This document shows, piece by piece, positions 11,073 to 22,719 of a stretch of DNA of 64,000 nt. The notes beneath the pieces were generated by a model. The model saw nothing but the letters and a program-made list of their open reading frames with translations, had not been told where the DNA came from and ran no database searches. Source of the stretch: Saksenaea vasiformis B4078 (Eukaryota > Mucoromycota > Mucoromycetes > Mucorales > Saksenaeaceae); assembly GCA_000697055.1 (NCBI GenBank), contig JNDT01001459.1, positions 1-64,000 of the forward strand, written 5' to 3'. The translations under genes and the position numbers were made by a program. How positions within the stretch are numbered: position 1 is the first letter of the stretch; every line of letters begins with the position of its first letter.

Positions 11073-11349
11073 TGCATTTGGAATTTTAAAATACATCGTC
11101 TCTGATGAGCCGAACTACTTAGAGCACTGACACGTAGAATAAGTGTTATATCTCTCACGGCAACTCCGAGGTTATATAAGCATGTCATTTTAGTATTGTG
11201 CTATATTGTACTATAGCGCAATAACTGTAAATACAATAGATGGATGTAGATACCTTTTATATTCTGATATGATTTCTTAACAAAATGTACATAATCACCA
11301 ACTGATATTTGTGGAAGGACTACATTACGTTTGCAACTCTAGCTCTATC

Positions 11350-13899
11350 CTAGTCTTCTTCTTCGTCATCGTCCTCCAAACCAGCTTCCTCATCTTCAAC
11401 TTCCGCTGCCTCTACGCTGCGCTCAATCATCGGCTTGATCAAGCGTTCAAAATAGGGATGATCTCCTTGCGGATTGGAACGTTTGACTTGATCGAAATAA
11501 TGTACATATACGTTGCCGTCTGCTCTTCCCAAGGGACTGTTGATGATGAAATCGCTCAGATTGAAGGCATCTACCAACGGGATGGCTTGATCACGCACGA
11601 CCTTGCATAAGCGATTTGTCTCATTACGAATATATTCGATCTGCGATGGGGCAAAGTACTGATATTGCAAGAATGCTCCGGCGTTGTCTTCGATGGCGAA
11701 TAGACCATATAGCAGACAAACATCCGTCAACACCGCTCGCAGGTCACCGCTAAGCTTATTGACAGCATCGGCAAATCTGTTAAACAGATAACCATATGAA
11801 TGTAATTTTGCAGCATACAACCGTGCTTGAGCTATCAATGAGATTATTAGAAAGAAGCACGATAATTTTTAAAGGCCTTACAGCATTCTTCGTATGCGTC
11901 GTCGACATCAAGCCCTTTAGCGAGACATGATTCAAACTCTTGTGCAGCGTTTTTTACAACATTAGCGCAAACAACTTGCCATGCTTCGGCGATGGTCTCA
12001 AAATTCAAGATCTCCTCAGGACGCTTTGCTTGGCACTGTTTGCCGATCAACGAACTCAAATTGTTCAAGTAGCCCACGCCTGGAGATAGTTTTTTTCCTT
12101 TCATTGCCTCTCGATAGCTGCTTACCAGATAGCGACCAGCCTGGAGTGTCAAAATGGTATTATCTCCTTCCCAAGTACATTGCACAGCAAAATCCTGGTA
12201 CATGGCCGCCAAACCGGTATACGCAGAATATCCATGACCGCCACATGCTTGTCGACATTGCTCAATCGTATGCAAACAGTTCCATGTACAGAATGCTTTC
12301 AAACCAGCACTAGTGGCGTGCGTTTCCTTCAGTACTTCCATAACCTCGTCGAGATCCTTATCGCCTTCTCTAGCGCTGTCCAGTCGTACCATCATTGCAT
12401 TGTACATCTCCGTCATTTCCATGCCTGTAAACAACATAGCAAACGTCTGTGCAAGCAGTGGCATCAGGCGACGTTGATGGATCGGATAGTCCAGAATCTT
12501 TGTCTCGATACCATTGGCATTAGAGTTTGCAAACTGTCGCCGGACTGCCGCATAGCGGATAGCAATAGAAAGTGCTTTCTTGGACACATTGCCACTATCA
12601 GCCACCATAGCTACACGTCCTTGCAGGAGAGCACCATAAGTCTATGCTTGCGTTATTAAAATATATGAGCTATCGTGATATCATACCAACTGCTGCATCT
12701 TTGGCTCCGTGACAGAGCCTGTTCGGGATACTTTGGTGTGCTTCATCAACATGTATCCTCTGGGGATCCGAACATTTGTAAATTGGATCCATCCATTGTC
12801 GATACCGTCACGTCCCTAAGCTGCACGTGAGCTTTCTGTCAATCTGCATTGCTCATTTACCATCTTTTTTCCGATATCGCCAATACTAACACCTGGGAGG
12901 GTGTCATACGTCTTTGGATCTCTCAAAGGAACGACAAAGCACTTTGTTCCGTAACGTTTCCCTTTAACAATAAGCTGCGCAAACACGGCAGCATGAGTGG
13001 CACTATGCGCAGCCCCACCAATCCACCACTAAAATACATCGAGCATGAGATACGATTTTTTGCCGTGTATGTTAGCAAACAAACCTTTGTCGCAGTTAAT
13101 GTTGGTGTGTGGATAACAAACTGGTCCGAGGCCTCATCAAACGTAGCAGTTGTCTCCAAACCTGGAATGTTACTGCCGTGGCCCAATTCCGTCATTGCGA
13201 AACAGCCAACGAAGTGAGAGAGAGACAATGCACCTTTCTCAAACCAATAGCCCAATTGACCAGGTGAGGCATTGCTTTGCAGGGCACCGACAAAGAGTCC
13301 ATCTGTATTTGGAGATTAAATCCAAATACCCCCTTTAGCATACTGCTACTACGAAAACTTACAGTGAACACCAAATCGAGTCCAAAAACCAGGGTCCACC
13401 AGGGATACAATTTCCATTCTCTTCTTGAACTGTTCAACCGACTCGCTTTGGAGGTGGTGGAGCATACTTCGGAACTATTGTCCATGTTAATCAAATTCTC
13501 AAATTGAAGCTTATTGACCAACCTTTTCCATCGTCCGTTCACGCAACTCCGACTTGGTAATATCATGGATATCATCCATTCGAAACAGCGGATCGCGTTC
13601 GAGTTCCAGCATAATGCGTTCCTTGAGCTGAAATTTCTGTGTTTAATAGGCAACCCCGAAAAACTTCCCGCTTTTCTTTTCACCTCGGTGACTTTCTGAT
13701 CTCCATCCAATACATAAGTTAATTCCCGAACATTGAACTTGGCTTTCGCGCGCTCATCATTCATGCTCTTTACTGGGCTGCAATAAAACATGTCAGCATG
13801 AGCATGAAGCGCGTTGAACAGCACCTACTTCACGGCTTCGGCATATACCTGTTCCGGCGTTAAGTGCTGCTTGATTGCGTTAATTCTTGTTTGAGCCAT
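11350..13899 (-). CDS. Acyl-CoA oxidase (peroxisomal)
   Basis: This flavoenzyme catalyses the first step of peroxisomal beta-oxidation (acyl-CoA to trans-2-enoyl-CoA, giving H2O2). Minus-strand exons run from ATG 13899 to TAG 11350. Visible family blocks are an N-terminal helical domain ([20 protein letters not shown]), the flavin/substrate region [20 protein letters not shown], and the oxidase C-terminal half with [17 protein letters not shown] and then [20 protein letters not shown], where the Glu of WEGDN is the expected catalytic base. The first exon encodes [13 protein letters not shown], which contains RINAIKQHL, a match to the PTS2 peroxisomal consensus. The protein ends in an acidic tail (LEDDDEEED) with no SKL-type PTS1. 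Introns are short, and one interrupts the reading right after codon 23 or so. The call is very secure. Confidence 0.95.
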
Positions 13900-14485
13900 G
13901 AAAAAGAAAGAAGATTGCTTTTTTTTCTGTGGGGATGGAGTGCTATTTATCATATGAAGCGCGTCATCTCAACTGGGAAGGATTTGGAAAACTGCCTCTT
14001 TCCCAAACTGTCGAGTGTCCATGACACCTGCCATAAATGACCCAATGGGAAATCGTAGAGTGTTTAAGCGATCTCAGTGAACCCCAAACCCCAACTGAAA
14101 TTTGGTATTTCCATATGAATGCCTTTGCACAATGTCATCTTTTTTTAAATTCAGTTGTCAGCCTCACAGACAGGATACGTAAATCAGAGAGATAATACCC
14201 AAGCGTATTTGCTTCACACAAGACAAAAGATATGTTGTTCTTGGCTTACTATCGGAGATGGATATAAAGATGTCCTTTATGAAGAATGCACAACAGGTCC
14301 TTTGCATTTGTGAACTACAATAGAATGGATAGTTTATGATCCACAGCGTAACTATGCTTGAGCTCATTCCGCATGGATGCGGTTAACGGGCAAGCGAACA
14401 TGGAGCGAGTACCTTCATACTGCGGTCTTCTCATTTATTAGTCGTACATGTGATACCAAATGGTTTGCCAAATTACTTCAGATGA
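13900..14485. other. Acyl-CoA oxidase upstream region
   Basis: About 590 bp between the oxidase start and the next putative exon. A T-rich stretch lies directly before the ATG. I see no gene, and no motif I can assign with confidence. Confidence 0.4.
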
Positions 14486-15275
14486 TTACTCAAGAGCTCT
14501 ATTGCCGATGATCGCTACATCTTCTGCTCCAAAAGGTTCATCTTTCCATACCAATGTCTCAGCTGGAACTGAGCCTATGGAATTATCACGGTAACTCGAA
14601 GAAGCAGGTATTCCATTTCTCTGGTCCTTGCAAGCAAACACAAACGCAGCTATTTCTTGTAACAGTTCTCTTCGACGAAGTTAGATCGTGAGTCTGAGCA
14701 TTCACTGTGCTAATGTTCAGGAGGTTCTCCTGATATCATAAAAGTATCTATCCAAACTTGTATGTGTCATACAAGGTGTTTTAAGTTTCTTGTATCATTG
14801 CAAATGTGCAGCTTGTTCTGATGCTTGATTCTCTTTTCCCCTTGAAATGGGAGCTCGATGCATATCTTTTTGCACTCACTTAAAGAAGTCGTACGCAATG
14901 ATGGTGTCAACATCTGACCTTACTGGGTTCGTCAACTTCTGAGATCGATTAACACTCATTCTCAGTAACCGATCTTCCCTGTGCCAGAATTTTCGGCATT
15001 ACCGAGATAGATCATTATCACCAATGTAAGCAAACTTCTCATGCAACTGTTAATCAATATCAGCTTCTCGGTGAGAATAGAAGATATCTATCACCATCAG
15101 CTATTTCTTCTTCTTTGAAGTGAACTGTAATGCTGTGATGGTCTTCTTCTTCAGAAGACCGGTTATTCTTCGCGCAAGCTGAGAACTCTGAGAGCGTCAT
15201 CTGTGGTCTTCCTTTTTTTTTTATCCATATCTCATTGCGTTGTTCACTGGCCATAGTTATATTCTTTGGCGGCAT
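14486..15275 (-). CDS. Putative small uncharacterised protein
   Basis: A 71-codon open frame starts at ATG 15275 and includes RNEIWIKKKGRPQMTLSEFS and an acidic stretch (SSEEEDHHSI). Further minus-strand coding-like segments follow: LHEKFAYIGDNDLSR just after an AG, then SSSYRDNSIGSVPAETLVWK and DEPFGAEDVAIIGNRALE with a TAA at 14486. These could be exons of one gene, but I could not join them with convincing splice sites. KKGRP is AT-hook-like, which is weak evidence. It lies among repeats and pseudogenes and may itself be decayed. Confidence 0.3.
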
Positions 15276-15439
15276 TGCGGAAAATGGTGATAAGAAGAGT
15301 TGTTTGATAGCTGTATTGTTTATGGTTTAATTGATACAATCGCTAAATATGACTAATAACTACGCACTTTTCATGACTGTAAAAAGCAGCTAGATAATGA
15401 CTAATTATTGTATGTAAGAGCTGCTCTTGATGCTGTTTG

Positions 15440-15807
15440 TACCAGCGTCCTACCACTCGCAGCCTAGTTCATACTCAGATGACTTTGTCAGACATATTCT
15501 CAACAAGTATTTTGCAAAGAGCCATGGACTTGACATCGGCAGGAGACTACTGTATCAAAATGAAGTCGGTTCAATGAGGCGCAAAGCTGGATAACTACCC
15601 ACTTTAGCCTGAACACATCATCCCTGTCCTCCAGGAACTCCAGACACGCATCCATAATTGATTTTCATTGTCAACCTCCCATGATTGTTCAGAGATCCGT
15701 AGACGCAGGAACGTGTCTGTCCCAGAAATTACTCCGCTGCACCGCGCCACATTTTTATACGATATTTGTTTATCGGTAGGAATGTAAACAAACTGTTCAG
15801 GAGCCAT
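15440..15807 (-). pseudogene. Frameshifted paralogue of the 5.1-7.1 kb family gene
   Basis: On the minus strand the frame from 15807 reads MAPEQFVYIPTDKQISYKNV and then SWEVDNENQLW. A one-base shift at this point recovers DACLEFLEDRDDVFRLKW. This equals WDIDNEDQFWDAWLEFLEDG plus RLKY in the intact gene at 6.4 kb. Further on, SLNRLHFD matches SVNRFHFD, followed by stops. A single lost base at TGG-ATGCG (TGGGATGCG in the relative) explains the frameshift. The remaining core, including any catalytic residues, is absent. This is clearly a dead copy of the family. Confidence 0.7.
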
Positions 15808-15935
15808 GGTACCTGCTTTACGTAATTAAGCCAGGCCATTGACTCGTTGGTTTGAACAGAGAAATGTGTAAACAAGCGTTCATGAGTCGTAGTACCTGCT
15901 TTACATTAAGACGTGCTATCTACTCATTGGATTGA
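15770..15935. repeat. Imperfect tandem duplication, unit about 83 bp
   Basis: AATGT(GT)AAACAA...GTTCA..AG...GTACCTGCTTTAC occurs at about 15780-15821 and again at about 15863-15904. The following TTAAG..., ACTC.TTGG.TTGA stretch is also shared. The duplication covers the start region of the adjacent pseudogene. Confidence 0.65.
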
Positions 15936-16155
15936 TGGAGATGTTCAAGAAAGAAGGCTGATAGAAGTCGGAGACGATGGTGCTATTGTCTATGATATGG
16001 ATATTGTATGGCAACTTCGAGTACATTGTAGCAAGCTTTCGAAGAACCAGCACACGATATATACAAGGCATGTTTGGGTGCATTAGAGTGCAAAAACGAG
16101 GCATGCGCCGTCAAAAAGAATGGAGTCCACATTAGACCCCGAAGCACGATAAAGG

Positions 16156-16740
16156 ATGGCCAAAAACAAAAACCAAATGGATGTAAATTATATAAAGGAG
16201 CCTTACATTACCTTTAAATATGAAGGAAACTATTGCATTATGAAACATACTGGCTTTCATTCGCACCTACAGTATGAAGCAAAGCATCTGCCTGCTGATG
16301 CTTTTAAAGAGCTGGAGAGAAGTGTGCTAGCTCACCCTTACGAGACTGCGCTCGGGTTGGTCGTTGGCAGTAGCACCATCAGCCCGGCAGGTAACGCACC
16401 TGCGCGGAGATAGACAGCCACCTTCAGCATCTGCGACGTGTGTACTACCATCGCCGGGGCGTTGCTGGAGAAGAATGGACTAAAGCGAAGCAGGAGCGAA
16501 AACGGCGAAGGATTATTCGACGATTTTGCTCGTCTCGAAGGTGGAAATCCAGGATTTTTATCTGCGCCAATGGATATTTACCCTTCATCATCCTGTATCC
16601 CATTTCGCGCACCTGGGATAGAGCAGTATATCGACTTCAGCAATCCGATGCTGACAGACATTAGGTACGATTGCTTTGCTGACAACTTCTACCTATGTAC
16701 GACAACAATATACTGTTTATTGAAGTCCGAAGGATGTGGT
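16156..16740 (+). pseudogene. MULE-type transposase remnant
   Basis: The first frame (MAKNKNQMDVNYIKEPYITF to GNYCIMKHTGFHSHLQYEAK and LPADAFKELERSVLAHPYET) resembles the N-terminal zinc-binding and linker part of Mutator-like transposases found in mucoromycetes. A frame change leads to VYYHRRGVAGEEWTKAKQER. Another leads to LEGGNPGFLSAPMDIYPSSS, then FRAPGIEQYIDFSNPMLTDI and a YLCTTTIYCLL block, the usual lead-in to the catalytic core. The DDE core itself is missing after about 16740. At least two frameshifts mark it as dead. The family name is from pattern memory. Confidence 0.5.
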
Positions 16741-17575
16741 CGCCCTCCCCAACTCGCTAAAGCGAATTTTTATGTTTTTATTCTTCAATTTCTTTATTTC
16801 ATCCATTATTTCAGTGCCCATTTCAATTTTATCTTTATTTCTTCGTTTTTATCTATCACGAAACTCCTCCCAAGCCTGGCGAAAAAAGGTGATGCACGAC
16901 GAAAGGTGTTAAGAGAGGGGAGTGGACTGAATTTTCAATTTTATTAATTATCTGAGAATAAAAGCGTGGCTTGAGGGACCTAACCACATCCGAGGAGTGA
17001 AGGCAACAGAGATTTGGCACAAAAGCAAAGTAATACTTGGATGACGTAAATGTGTATTCAAAATCATGTGTTTTGAAGAACTGGAACGATCCTCGAAGGA
17101 AATGCCTCCAAGGAATTTTTGCCAGGGTAGAATCTCACATCCTCAATACGTCTTGCAACTGCGTCCAGGTATATCCAGACGAAATGATAATTGAAATCAA
17201 CGTTGCCACCGTTTAGCAATGCCTGCTCAGCACTAAATGTACAAGAAATAAAGAATTGGCGTTAAGGACATAGACATGCTGCTGTAAAAATAAGGGGGAC
17301 CATGCTCTCGCATCAGAAATTCATTAAAAACGGGACCGAGTGATACAATGCTGCAATCGTTCTATTGTCTATGTTCTAAACGGTTTACAAAATGGAAAAG
17401 GGTAACACGATGCTTGCACTAGAAAATAATAATCTGCCAATGTACAATGAGGAGGAGTGCCGAAAATACGCAGAGGTTTCGATGACAAGACTATCCTCCT
17501 TCCTTTCAAGCTTCCAAGCTTGAGACTTCCCAACATCTACAATTTTCTCTCGAACGTATGACGTCTACTGATTCT
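16741..17575. other. Intergenic, 3' of the mitochondrial carrier
   Basis: AT-rich, with a pyrimidine-rich stretch near 16775-16860. No gene or repeat copy is recognised. Confidence 0.4.
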
Positions 17576-18922
17576 TTAGGTATTGAAGACATGTCGCGCC
17601 ATCTGATTTGGGGGCCATTCTCCCTTTTTTCGTAACGACTCTTCCAGATGCAGGATCTGTTCATAGATCACAAACATAATCGCGCTCTGCAGACTCGTCC
17701 AGAAAACTCTTGGTCCAATACCGCGAAATAATCCACCAATGCCTTGATTTTGATAATTCCACACGAGACCCTCTATGATACCGCTATAGTGCTTAGGCTG
17801 GGTTACTGGAGAACTTCCTGCTGGCGCGCTCATTTCCGGTGCTGTTGTCAGTTTGCCGCCTTTTTTCCCCGTTTGCTGCGTTTGGAGCAGGGTCTTCATT
17901 ACATCCAAAGGTGTTGTGACTGCACCCGCGATACCACCGGCTAATGATCCTGTTATCATATCGATGCCCATAGGAAGTTGTCCACCTGGTTTCACGTAAT
18001 TCTCATGTGCAATCCTTTTGAATTTTTCTGCATCCCATTTGTCAATCTAAACACATGCATAAAGATTTTCTTACCATAAAACGCAAACTGGAGTGCGGAA
18101 TAAGGAACATCACGTAAAATAGTAGCCCTAAATCCATGAAACAATGCGCCCCAACCATCATATTTCACAATCTATGCCAATGTCAACCTGTAGCACATTA
18201 TTTACACTCACACGTACCACAGATGCAGCATGCCATGTGTTTCGATAGTTGTAACCGCTGATAAAATGTGGATTGTTATACCGCCCCTGAAGTTGCATTC
18301 GCGTTTTCAACACCTCTGAAGGTACATATATAACAGAGGCTGCCAAATCACCCAAAGAACCAGCTGACAAATGAGCAATTACACCAGGAATACCACTAGC
18401 AGTCAGATTTCGTTTCGTAAACTCATAAATTGCAAAATATAATGCCGTGCCAGGCACTATTACGACAATTAGAAGTTCAATTAGCATATATATCGTTTGT
18501 TTACCTGATCCAAGCATAGCAGGTGTTATTCCTGCATAAAGTCCTCTTAAAACGCCTTCTTCCTTCAGGATTAATCGATAGGCCTGAACCATATTGAGAT
18601 ATTTGAATGGACGATGGTGCGGCTGGCCTTGCAGACGAGTTTTTACAGTATCCACGCTACGTATTGGCGTTGAACAGGGGCGATCATGGCAATCCAGCAC
18701 AGTCATTACCTGTGCATAAGGAAATCAGCAGTAGCACCTCCTACGCCACCAGCAAGAATGGCCTATCGATTGCGTGTTAATAAACGTGAAACGGTGATCG
18801 CTGGATTAACATACATCGAAATACGGCGGGTATATATTTGTTGAATCATTTTTCATCGACGGTATTATAAAAGCGACATTGTTTTTGTTACCACTGTTGC
18901 TGGGGCCATAGGGCGAGTTCAT
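17576..18922 (-). CDS. MME1: Mitochondrial carrier (SLC25), Mme1/YMR166C-like
   Basis: This is an inner-membrane carrier of about six transmembrane helices in three repeats. The three signature motifs are visible: HRSVDTVKTRLQG (Ser in place of the usual Pro, as I recall for the yeast protein), VPSEVLKTRMQLQG and TPLDVMKTLLQTQQ. Diagnostic stretches AHLSAGSLGDLAASVIYVPS, RYNNPHFISGYNYRNT and DVPYSALQFAFYEKFKR match yeast YMR166C/Mme1, reported as a mitochondrial magnesium exporter. The substrate here is inferred from that similarity. The start is given at ATG 18922 (MNSPYGPSNSGNKN); an in-frame ATG at 19081 would add about 53 residues. The stop follows NQMARHVFNT at 17576. About five exons with short introns. 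Confidence 0.85.
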
Positions 18923-19868
18923 GAGAGAGCTTTGTCGAAAGGGGTCGAGAAAAAGGAAAAAGCAACGTGTGGAAATCAGCGTTGCCGGTCGCACCCAGGG
19001 ACTGTGTCTTTGCGTCATTTTGTCTTCCGGATAACTCCGATGCTCCGACCCGCTCAACATCATGTCCCGACGAATGATCATGGCGAAGGACGACGGTTAC
19101 GAGGAGTTCAAGGAAGGTCCTGTGCTGAACGTGCTGCTAAATGAGGCTAGAACCCATTCACAACTTATGGCGAACCACACTTAAATATACATTACTTTCA
19201 CCTTGACCAACGTAAGAAGAAGTTGTTGTGAGGCATTTGAAGGCGGAATTGGTAGGGACAAAAATCTCACGCATACACTATAAGCACAGCCGGTGGTTTA
19301 AAACGTTTTGATAGCATCCGAAATATCTTCACTCCCATACACCGATAGCATAGATTGTACATATTAAATACCACTGAAGCTATAGTAATACATGATTTTT
19401 GCGTAAGGTGTATCTTTCAAGCCACAATAATAGGTTCATAGGAAAGAGTATTAGGAAAACACAAGATGAAGGTGTTGAGGGCTATGCTATGCGTATCGGA
19501 GTTTTATGAAGTCGCATGGAGGCCTCTTGCATTGGAGTGTGCTGTCATTTTCAAAGTTGACAGTGCCTTTTTTTTAAGGAACATATCATCAATCCAATGG
19601 GCAGGTCTTCGTGGTTTTTTGGTAATATTGTCCGGCTCGTAATACTAAGGCTCAGGTTCAAGCTCAAGCAACTAGTTCTGACTTAATGGGACGCGACTGT
19701 TAGTATTTTGTTATACGTAGATGGGGTTCCGCTACACGCAGCCCACCGGCGCACAGATAGCAATATGATGACGTACATTGGACATGGACTTAAGCATAAC
19801 ACAGTGGAACTCCACCTTTGACCTGATACTCATCGGCGCTTAGCACGGCCGACAAAGATCTCCTGAGA
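18923..19868. other. Intergenic between the carrier and the 20 kb gene
   Basis: Divergent upstream regions of two genes. The stretch just above 18922 may hold an upstream carrier start (ATG 19081). The rest shows no gene. The block at 19640-19800 is somewhat GC-richer, with no recognised identity. Confidence 0.4.
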
Positions 19869-22016
19869 ATGTCATTTGTTGACTATATCAAAGGTGGTAG
19901 TGGGCGTATAGGATTTTTTTCTCAACGAGCATATAGATCATATAGCGCACTATTTACAAGAAGACAGTTCGAAATTCAAGCTTGATGTTATTGCCAAAAG
20001 AATACTGGAACATCCTACATTTGCTTCGTACCAAAATGTCGACAAAAGAGACTTCGCAAGGGCGATTCACAGTGCTCTAAGTCAACTTTGTGATAACGAG
20101 GAAGGCATGGCAGCAAATGACAAAAGAAAGCTGGAAAAAACAATAGCTAACTGGCATGTATGTATGGTCTTGCAGAGTGTACTGTGTGTAACTCTTTATA
20201 GAATACGTGTAAATACCTTGATAAAGCTTGGAATAGTATGAAATTTACCGAAAACACCACGACATACGCCCGAGAATTGTACGATCAGATAAACGAAGAT
20301 GTCTACAAAAGACATAAAGCAATATCCAAAGCTCAGTTAGATGAATTTGACCGCATCATTCAGAAAGCAAGCAGTTCGTCTTCTCTACGAAAAGCCGGCA
20401 GCGAAAGCACGTGGACTAGTACAGAGGGAGAGTCAGCAGTAGAAGTTAAACATTGCTATACCAGCGTAGGAGGAGAGAGAAGTTGCAAAATTTCAGATCG
20501 CAAAGCAATGGTACAGTGCTATGCACCGTTGTTCAATGATATGTTTTTCAAACCTTCGTCTTAGTGGATAGTCGGAAATAACACGAACGTCACTGCAGAA
20601 CTTATGTCTTTTCGGAAAAAGTCGTTAGAAAAAGATAGGAAGAGACGACCACTGACACCAGTACGCGTTCTGTAGGTTTCTCCTTATTGTTTCATTTCAT
20701 TTACTTTTCTTCTAGGGCGTTGAACTTTATTTATCTCTTCGGATGCGATGACCATGAGTTTTGCCTTGCAGGAGCTGATGAAGATGTTAAAAACCATGTT
20801 AATGGACAACTCGGTCGAAATGAAGCAGAAGAACGAACGTCGGATATAGTTTATAAAACAGCTCGACAAGTACAGACTGTAAATTAATCATTCACGTGCC
20901 AGATGGAAACGAGCCTATTCACCTTTTTTTCTTTTTGTCTTACAGATTATCCGGCAAGAGCAGGATCTACAACGTCTAAAGAAGATAACGTCAAAAATCC
21001 TGTGTGAATCGATTGCATCTGGCATAGGTCTTGATGTTACAGCTACCGAGATCCTATATGATCTTTCCATTAAGCTCTTCTGCTCCTGTAAAACACCGGT
21101 GATGACGGAAGACACGTTCGTGCATAACTATCTATCCATCTTTCTTGATCGTGTATTTTGCCAAACCAGTCGACTGAAGTGGAAATGGTTGGTATAAATG
21201 TAAATTAAACCATATAACTTTAAAATTTTCTAGGGCAAACAGTATACTCGATTCATGCCTCATAAAATCAACCAGTACCAGTTCGCAGATTCGCAAAAGG
21301 AAGCGCGAGAATATAGTTGAAATTTTCTTGCCGGATTTTACCGTGTATGTAGAGGTGCTTGGCAGACGGTTCGACCTCTTCGTCATGGAAGTTAAAAAAC
21401 CCAGTGCAGCGCGTACATACAGCCAAAACGATTTGGTCAAATTGGGGAAGGAGATGAAGGCGATGATTGATGCGTTGGTTTCAAGTGGTGTGGAGGAGCC
21501 TGTCGTATGCGGACTTCTGGTAAATGGTAAGTGACTTGAACACGCTTTTGTTGATATGAACATCGATATAGGTGTTAGATGCAAAACATACAAGATGGAT
21601 TTGCGTTTCGAAGGTGTCTACAGGATGGTTGAGGTGAAGCATTTTGAATTAATAACGGACGTGTCTTCCCTTACCTGTGTATCAACAATTGTCGAAGATC
21701 TCGATCAACTAAAGGTGCGACACATTCTCTTCTAGGAAGATACCACTTAGCTAACTATTCCATAGACTATTATGCAGGGAACAGCAGAGAGAGTGAGAAC
21801 TCGTATAAATGGGAAGGCTCGGCGCAATTCTTTCAGTAATTCAACCCCGTCGCATTGGATGCGTCCGTCATTCGGTGCTCCCACAGAAATCAAACAAGGA
21901 TAATTAGGAAATACCAGTTGTACTCATATGATCCAAACCAAAGCGATAGCGAAGTATCATTCCCTTCTGGCGTATCTACGTTAGATACAGTGGAAGAAGA
22001 TAAAAGCAAAGCTTGA
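19869..22016 (+). CDS. PD-(D/E)XK-nuclease-like family member, canonical motif
   Basis: Exons read FKLDVIAKRILEHPTFASYQ..., SMKFTENTTTYARELYDQIN, AGADEDVKNHVNGQLGR, a helical exon with IIRQEQDLQRLKKITSKILC, then the core LPDFTVYVEVLGRRFDLFVM followed directly by EVKKPSAARTYSQNDLV. D...E-V-K is the classic PD-(D/E)XK signature. This is followed by KEMKAMIDALVSSGVEEPVV and VRCKTYKMDLRFEGVYRMVE. The C-terminus splices (CC|GTCATT to TTAG|GAAATACC) into WMRPKYQLYSYDPNQSDSEV and an acidic end at TGA 22016. The family is expanded in mucoromycetes and its function is unknown; a nuclease fold is inferred. The first ATG (19869) and exon 1 are uncertain, and an exon containing LFNDMFFKPSS may end earlier by splicing. 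Unlike the 5 kb gene, its motif is intact. Confidence 0.65.
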
Positions 22017-22500
22017 TGGCTCCACCGTCTGTTTTTAAGTTTATCAAGCCCCTCAAGCCAGGTGCCCGCAGAGATCCAAACGAGCTGCATGATTTCTTCA
22101 AAGCTCAGACGAAGAATGGCGCCGAGGAGGTTAAGGTCTTTGGGCAATTCCGTACAAGATACTCGCCTACGTTTTTTGAATTCCACGATAGGCGGCAAAA
22201 ACATATACTTATTTTGTCTACGGGATTCTCTATCCTTTCTTTTATGGATAGGAAAGGACAAGCTATCAAATGGTTTAGATTGGGTCTTTCTGTCTGATTT
22301 CTCAACGTTTGAATATATGGCTATTTCTTACTGTGTTTCAAGAAACTTCATTAATAATGTTGGTGAAGAACCTGGAGGCAAAGATGACATAAAGATCCAT
22401 TGGTTACGACACCAGAGGTCTCAGGGAAATTGACAAGGACGTGCTACAACTTATTCAAAGGATGACGGTGTTCTCGGAGATGTTCAAATATTGCAAGAGC
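22013..22500 (+). CDS. Uncharacterised reading frame, possibly degraded
   Basis: An ATG overlapping the previous stop opens MAPPSVFKFIKPLKPGARRD, NELHDFFKAQTKNGAEEVKV and FGQFRTRYSPTFFEFHDRRQ, ending at 22297. Coding-like text continues in other frames (SDFSTFEYMAISYCVSRNFI, then EIDKDVLQLIQRMTVFSEMF). The composition looks protein-coding, but I recognise no family and could not build clean exon joins. It may be a separate small gene or the remains of one, bordered downstream by the dispersed repeat. Confidence 0.3.
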
Positions 22501-22719
22501 AATATATATCAGTAAGTTCCACGTTACACCTTTCAAAAGATTTCCCTTAAATATACATGCACAGCCTTTTTAAACACATTTGTGTTTTGGAATAGCACCG
22601 ATTATTTGGATAGGTTACCCTTTTTTAAGGGCACTGAGGAGATACATAGACATTATATCTTTATTTGACATTCAGGTTACGAAACAATTTTGTATTCAAA
22701 ACTTCTAAATATCTGCCTG

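Noticed and set aside
12180..12659. 159-codon plus-strand frame
   Set aside because: Antisense shadow of the acyl-CoA oxidase exon.
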